A program made the translations under genes and the position numbers. This document shows, in pieces, positions 62,074 through 64,000 of a DNA stretch of 64,000 nucleotides (positions are counted from its first letter, which is position 1; each line of letters begins with the position of its first letter). A model generated the notes under the pieces. The model was not told the DNA's origin. It made no database searches and saw nothing but the letters and a program-made list of their open reading frames with translations. The stretch is from positions 124,001 to 188,000 of the forward strand of contig NZ_JAESVA010000003.1 in NCBI RefSeq assembly GCF_020621385.1, read 5' to 3'. The DNA is from Acidisoma cellulosilyticum. Lineage in GTDB: Bacteria > Pseudomonadota > Alphaproteobacteria > Acetobacterales > Acetobacteraceae.

Positions 62074-63123
62074 CTAATTTTTAGCCGCTTCCTCGCGCCG
62101 CATCATCCGGCGCAGGAAAGCAACCTGCCTAAAAAACTCTTTCACGGGCTCAGCCGGACTGCCAACAACCACGGCACGAGGCGCAAGATCCGCCATGACG
62201 CCCGCCTGCGCCCCGACCCTTGCCCCTTGACCAATATGAAGATGGCCCGCAACCCCCGCCTGGCCGGCAAGCGTCACATAATCGCCCAGTACAGTGGAGC
62301 CGGAGATACCAGCCTGGGCCACAATGACACAGCATCGACCAAGGCGCACGTTATGGGCGATCTGCACTGCATTGTCGAGACGCGAGCCCGCACCGATAAC
62401 GGTGTCTTGCGCCGATCCGCGATCGACCATCGAATTGGCGCCGATCTCGACATCGTCCTCGATCACAACCCGGCCGAGTTGCGGCACAGTGGTGAAGCCC
62501 CTTGCCGTCGGCATCGGGTCGAAACCGAAGCCTTCCTGCCCGATCCGCACACCCGGAAAGATAAAGACGCGATCGCCGATCAGACTATGGCTCAGGGACG
62601 CATGGGAACCGATACGGGTATCGCAGCCGATCACCACACCGTCACCGATCGAGACCAGCGGACCGATCCGGCAGCGCGGCCCGATCTGGACCCGGGCACC
62701 GATCACGCAAAAAGGCCCGATTTCGGCCTCGGCCGAAATCTGCGCGCTGGGATCGATGACCGCTGATGGATGAATGCCGGGCAGGATCGGTTCAAGCGGA
62801 TGGAACAGCGCCGCCACCCCAGCCCAAGCCGTCGTGGAACGAGCCGAAACCAGCGGCAAGGTGCCGGCCGGGACATGGGCCGCCAAGGCGGGCTCCAGAA
62901 TGACGGCGCCCGCCTGGGTTCCGTGCAATATGTCGAGATATTTTCTATTGGTCAGAAAGCTGATTTCACCCGGCCCAGCCGTCTGCAAAGGGGCGACACC
63001 GGTAAAAACGCGATCTACCGGCAGGCCGGTCGTCTCCAACCCGATCGTCTCAGCGATGACCGAAAGTGGAAAGGGACCCGCGCGTAGAAAAAAGCGCGAG
63101 TCCCCGGCAATGGATTGAACCAA
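62074..63123 (-). CDS. lpxD: UDP-3-O-acylglucosamine N-acyltransferase
   Basis: This 349-residue enzyme of lipid A synthesis has an N-terminal uridine-binding domain (ISFLTNRKYLD) and a long left-handed beta-helix of hexapeptide repeats. The catalytic His is in LDNAVQIAHNVRLG (about residue 247). The C-terminal helix ends in RREEAAKN. It follows the Skp-like gene by 11 bp and precedes fabZ. Confidence 0.95.
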   Translation of the reverse strand: MVQSIAGDSRFFLRAGPFPLSVIAETIGLETTGLPVDRVFTGVAPLQTAGPGEISFLTNRKYLDILHGTQAGAVILEPALAAHVPAGTLPLVSARSTTAWAGVAALFHPLEPILPGIHPSAVIDPSAQISAEAEIGPFCVIGARVQIGPRCRIGPLVSIGDGVVIGCDTRIGSHASLSHSLIGDRVFIFPGVRIGQEGFGFDPMPTARGFTTVPQLGRVVIEDDVEIGANSMVDRGSAQDTVIGAGSRLDNAVQIAHNVRLGRCCVIVAQAGISGSTVLGDYVTLAGQAGVAGHLHIGQGARVGAQAGVMADLAPRAVVVGSPAEPVKEFFRQVAFLRRMMRREEAAKN

Positions 63124-63134
63124 ACCGTCGATCC

Positions 63135-63977
63135 TTACTGCCCGATCGGGCCCTGGCCTTGGTCAGCTTGCTGCTGGGCTTGCATGGCGGCCGCCGTAAC
63201 CTTCGAGAAAGCTGAATCCGGCGGCACGGTGACGGACGGCAGCACCTGATTCAGCTGTTTCGTGACCTCGGTCGTGATGTCGAACTCATTCATATTGAGC
63301 GCGACCTGCGCCCGATGCAGCACCAGATTCATGCCGCGGCTGGTCGAAACCTGACGGATGACGGCAATCAGCGTGCGCTCGATCTGGCCAAGCGACACCT
63401 GGGCCGCGGCCTGGATGCGTGCCTCGTTATTACGGAAGGCCAATTGCGAATTGCCGATACGCTGCTGCAAAGCGAGTTCGCGTTTCCGCAGATCGTCCTG
63501 GGTGTAATGCGCGTTCGGATCCGCGAGGGCCGCCTGAACGCGGCGCCACATATCCTGTTCCTTTTTGACCTCAGCCGTCAGCGCCGCACGCCTTGCCTCG
63601 ATCTCCTTCTGCACGGCCTGGGCCGCGGTGGAGGCCTGCAGAACGTCAGGCACACCGATGACACCAATGATCGGCGCCGGCGGCGGGCTTTCCTTCATCA
63701 AGGTCGGCAAAGTCGGGATCGGCGCACTGGCCTGAGCCTGAGCCGCTGCCTCAGCCTTGGGATCCGATGCGGGTGCGACCGGAATGGCCGGCCCCATATC
63801 GGGCATGGCAACCGCACGACGGGCGGTGTGCGACGGCGCGGCCGTGCCATGTTTGGCGCTGCTCTGGCCACCCTGGTTGGGAACGAACCAGCCCTGGGAC
63901 GTCTGGGCATAGACCGCACCAGGCGAGAGGATCAGCGCCGCCGCCACGGCGACCATAGAACGAGAAAGGTATCGCAA
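63135..63977 (-). CDS. skp: OmpH/Skp family periplasmic chaperone
   Basis: This 280-residue protein has a signal peptide (about residues 1-25, ending VYAQ), a Pro/Ala-rich N-terminal region of about 85 residues that ordinary Skp lacks, and a C-terminal OmpH-like domain with coiled-coil helices (AVQKEIEARRAALTAEVKKEQDMW, partly given). Skp escorts outer-membrane proteins across the periplasm. It leads the lpxD-fabZ-lpxA-lpxI chain, with bamA expected beyond the window edge. The extension makes it longer than the usual ~160 residues. Confidence 0.85.
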   Translation of the reverse strand: MRYLSRSMVAVAAALILSPGAVYAQTSQGWFVPNQGGQSSAKHGTAAPSHTARRAVAMPDMGPAIPVAPASDPKAEAAAQAQASAPIPTLPTLMKESPPPAPIIGVIGVPDVLQASTAAQAVQKEIEARRAALTAEVKKEQDMWRRVQAALADPNAHYTQDDLRKRELALQQRIGNSQLAFRNNEARIQAAAQVSLGQIERTLIAVIRQVSTSRGMNLVLHRAQVALNMNEFDITTEVTKQLNQVLPSVTVPPDSAFSKVTAAAMQAQQQADQGQGPIGQ

Positions 63978-64000
63978 AGATCTACAACCTTACCGAAGCG

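Overview
The window is a continuous, high-GC chromosomal segment of an alphaproteobacterium. The best fit is the Acetobacteraceae/Rhodospirillales group, judged from UPF0262, a B12-dependent NrdJ as the ribonucleotide reductase, LpxI instead of LpxH, the argS-SPOR-nagZ-scpA gene order, and the carA/carB/greA block facing yqeY-dnaG-rpoD. No rRNA, tRNA, CRISPR array, transposase or integrase is visible.

Region 1 (1-15769, mostly + strand) encodes the baseplate, fibres and sheath of a contractile phage tail. It holds a LysM protein, homologues of P2 gpD, gpV, gpW/T4 gp25, gpJ and gpI, a glycine-rich adhesin, a probable fibre adaptor, a beta-helix tailspike, another fibre, a tail sheath, a secreted-type SGNH/SASA esterase, a membrane coiled-coil protein and an LLH-type holin candidate. 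No capsid, terminase, portal or integrase is in view, so it is either the right end of a prophage whose head genes lie left of the window, or a tail-only particle. A cyclic-nucleotide-phosphodiesterase-like gene runs in reverse inside it. The sheath carries a C-terminal glycine linker plus a ~100-residue domain that is also found on the neighbouring fibre.

Region 2 (15696-24203) is a housekeeping stretch. A tightly overlapping minus-strand chain argS-SPOR protein-nagZ-M50 protease-scpA has its usual scpB partner missing, apparently displaced by the phage cluster. It is followed by dgt, an A-type Fe-S carrier, exonuclease III, a DUF2218 protein and an NfeR/YqjI-like PadR repressor with two GATATATC sites in front of it. 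Region 3 (24270-30361) contains a BenE-type transporter, a Kef/YbaL-type antiporter, and a LacI regulator divergent from an orphan ThiY-like binding protein plus an M24 peptidase-fold enzyme.

Region 4 (30421-43038) holds carA-carB-greA-ilvA on the minus strand, diverging from yqeY-dnaG-rpoD and followed by a GNAT and a glycosyltransferase. CarA carries an in-frame N-terminal helix-turn-helix domain, and the short intergenic space in front of it contains two GGGAA-N5-TTCCC palindromes and a third palindrome. This is the most striking candidate in the window: a metabolic enzyme that may act as a DNA-binding regulator of both its own operon and the primase/sigma operon.

Region 5 (43159-63977) contains a histone-H1-like protein with eight 14-residue repeats, an 810-bp gene-poor gap, UPF0262-mtnA (methionine salvage), a DUF2272 lipoprotein, small enzymes, cysK, an AI-2E transporter, a flavoprotein, a nitroreductase, an LpxO-like hydroxylase, a methyltransferase, nrdJ with candidate NrdR boxes and a REP-like element at its end, then the lipid A/outer-membrane operon skp-lpxD-fabZ-lpxA-lpxI followed by gloA and a sulfotransferase.
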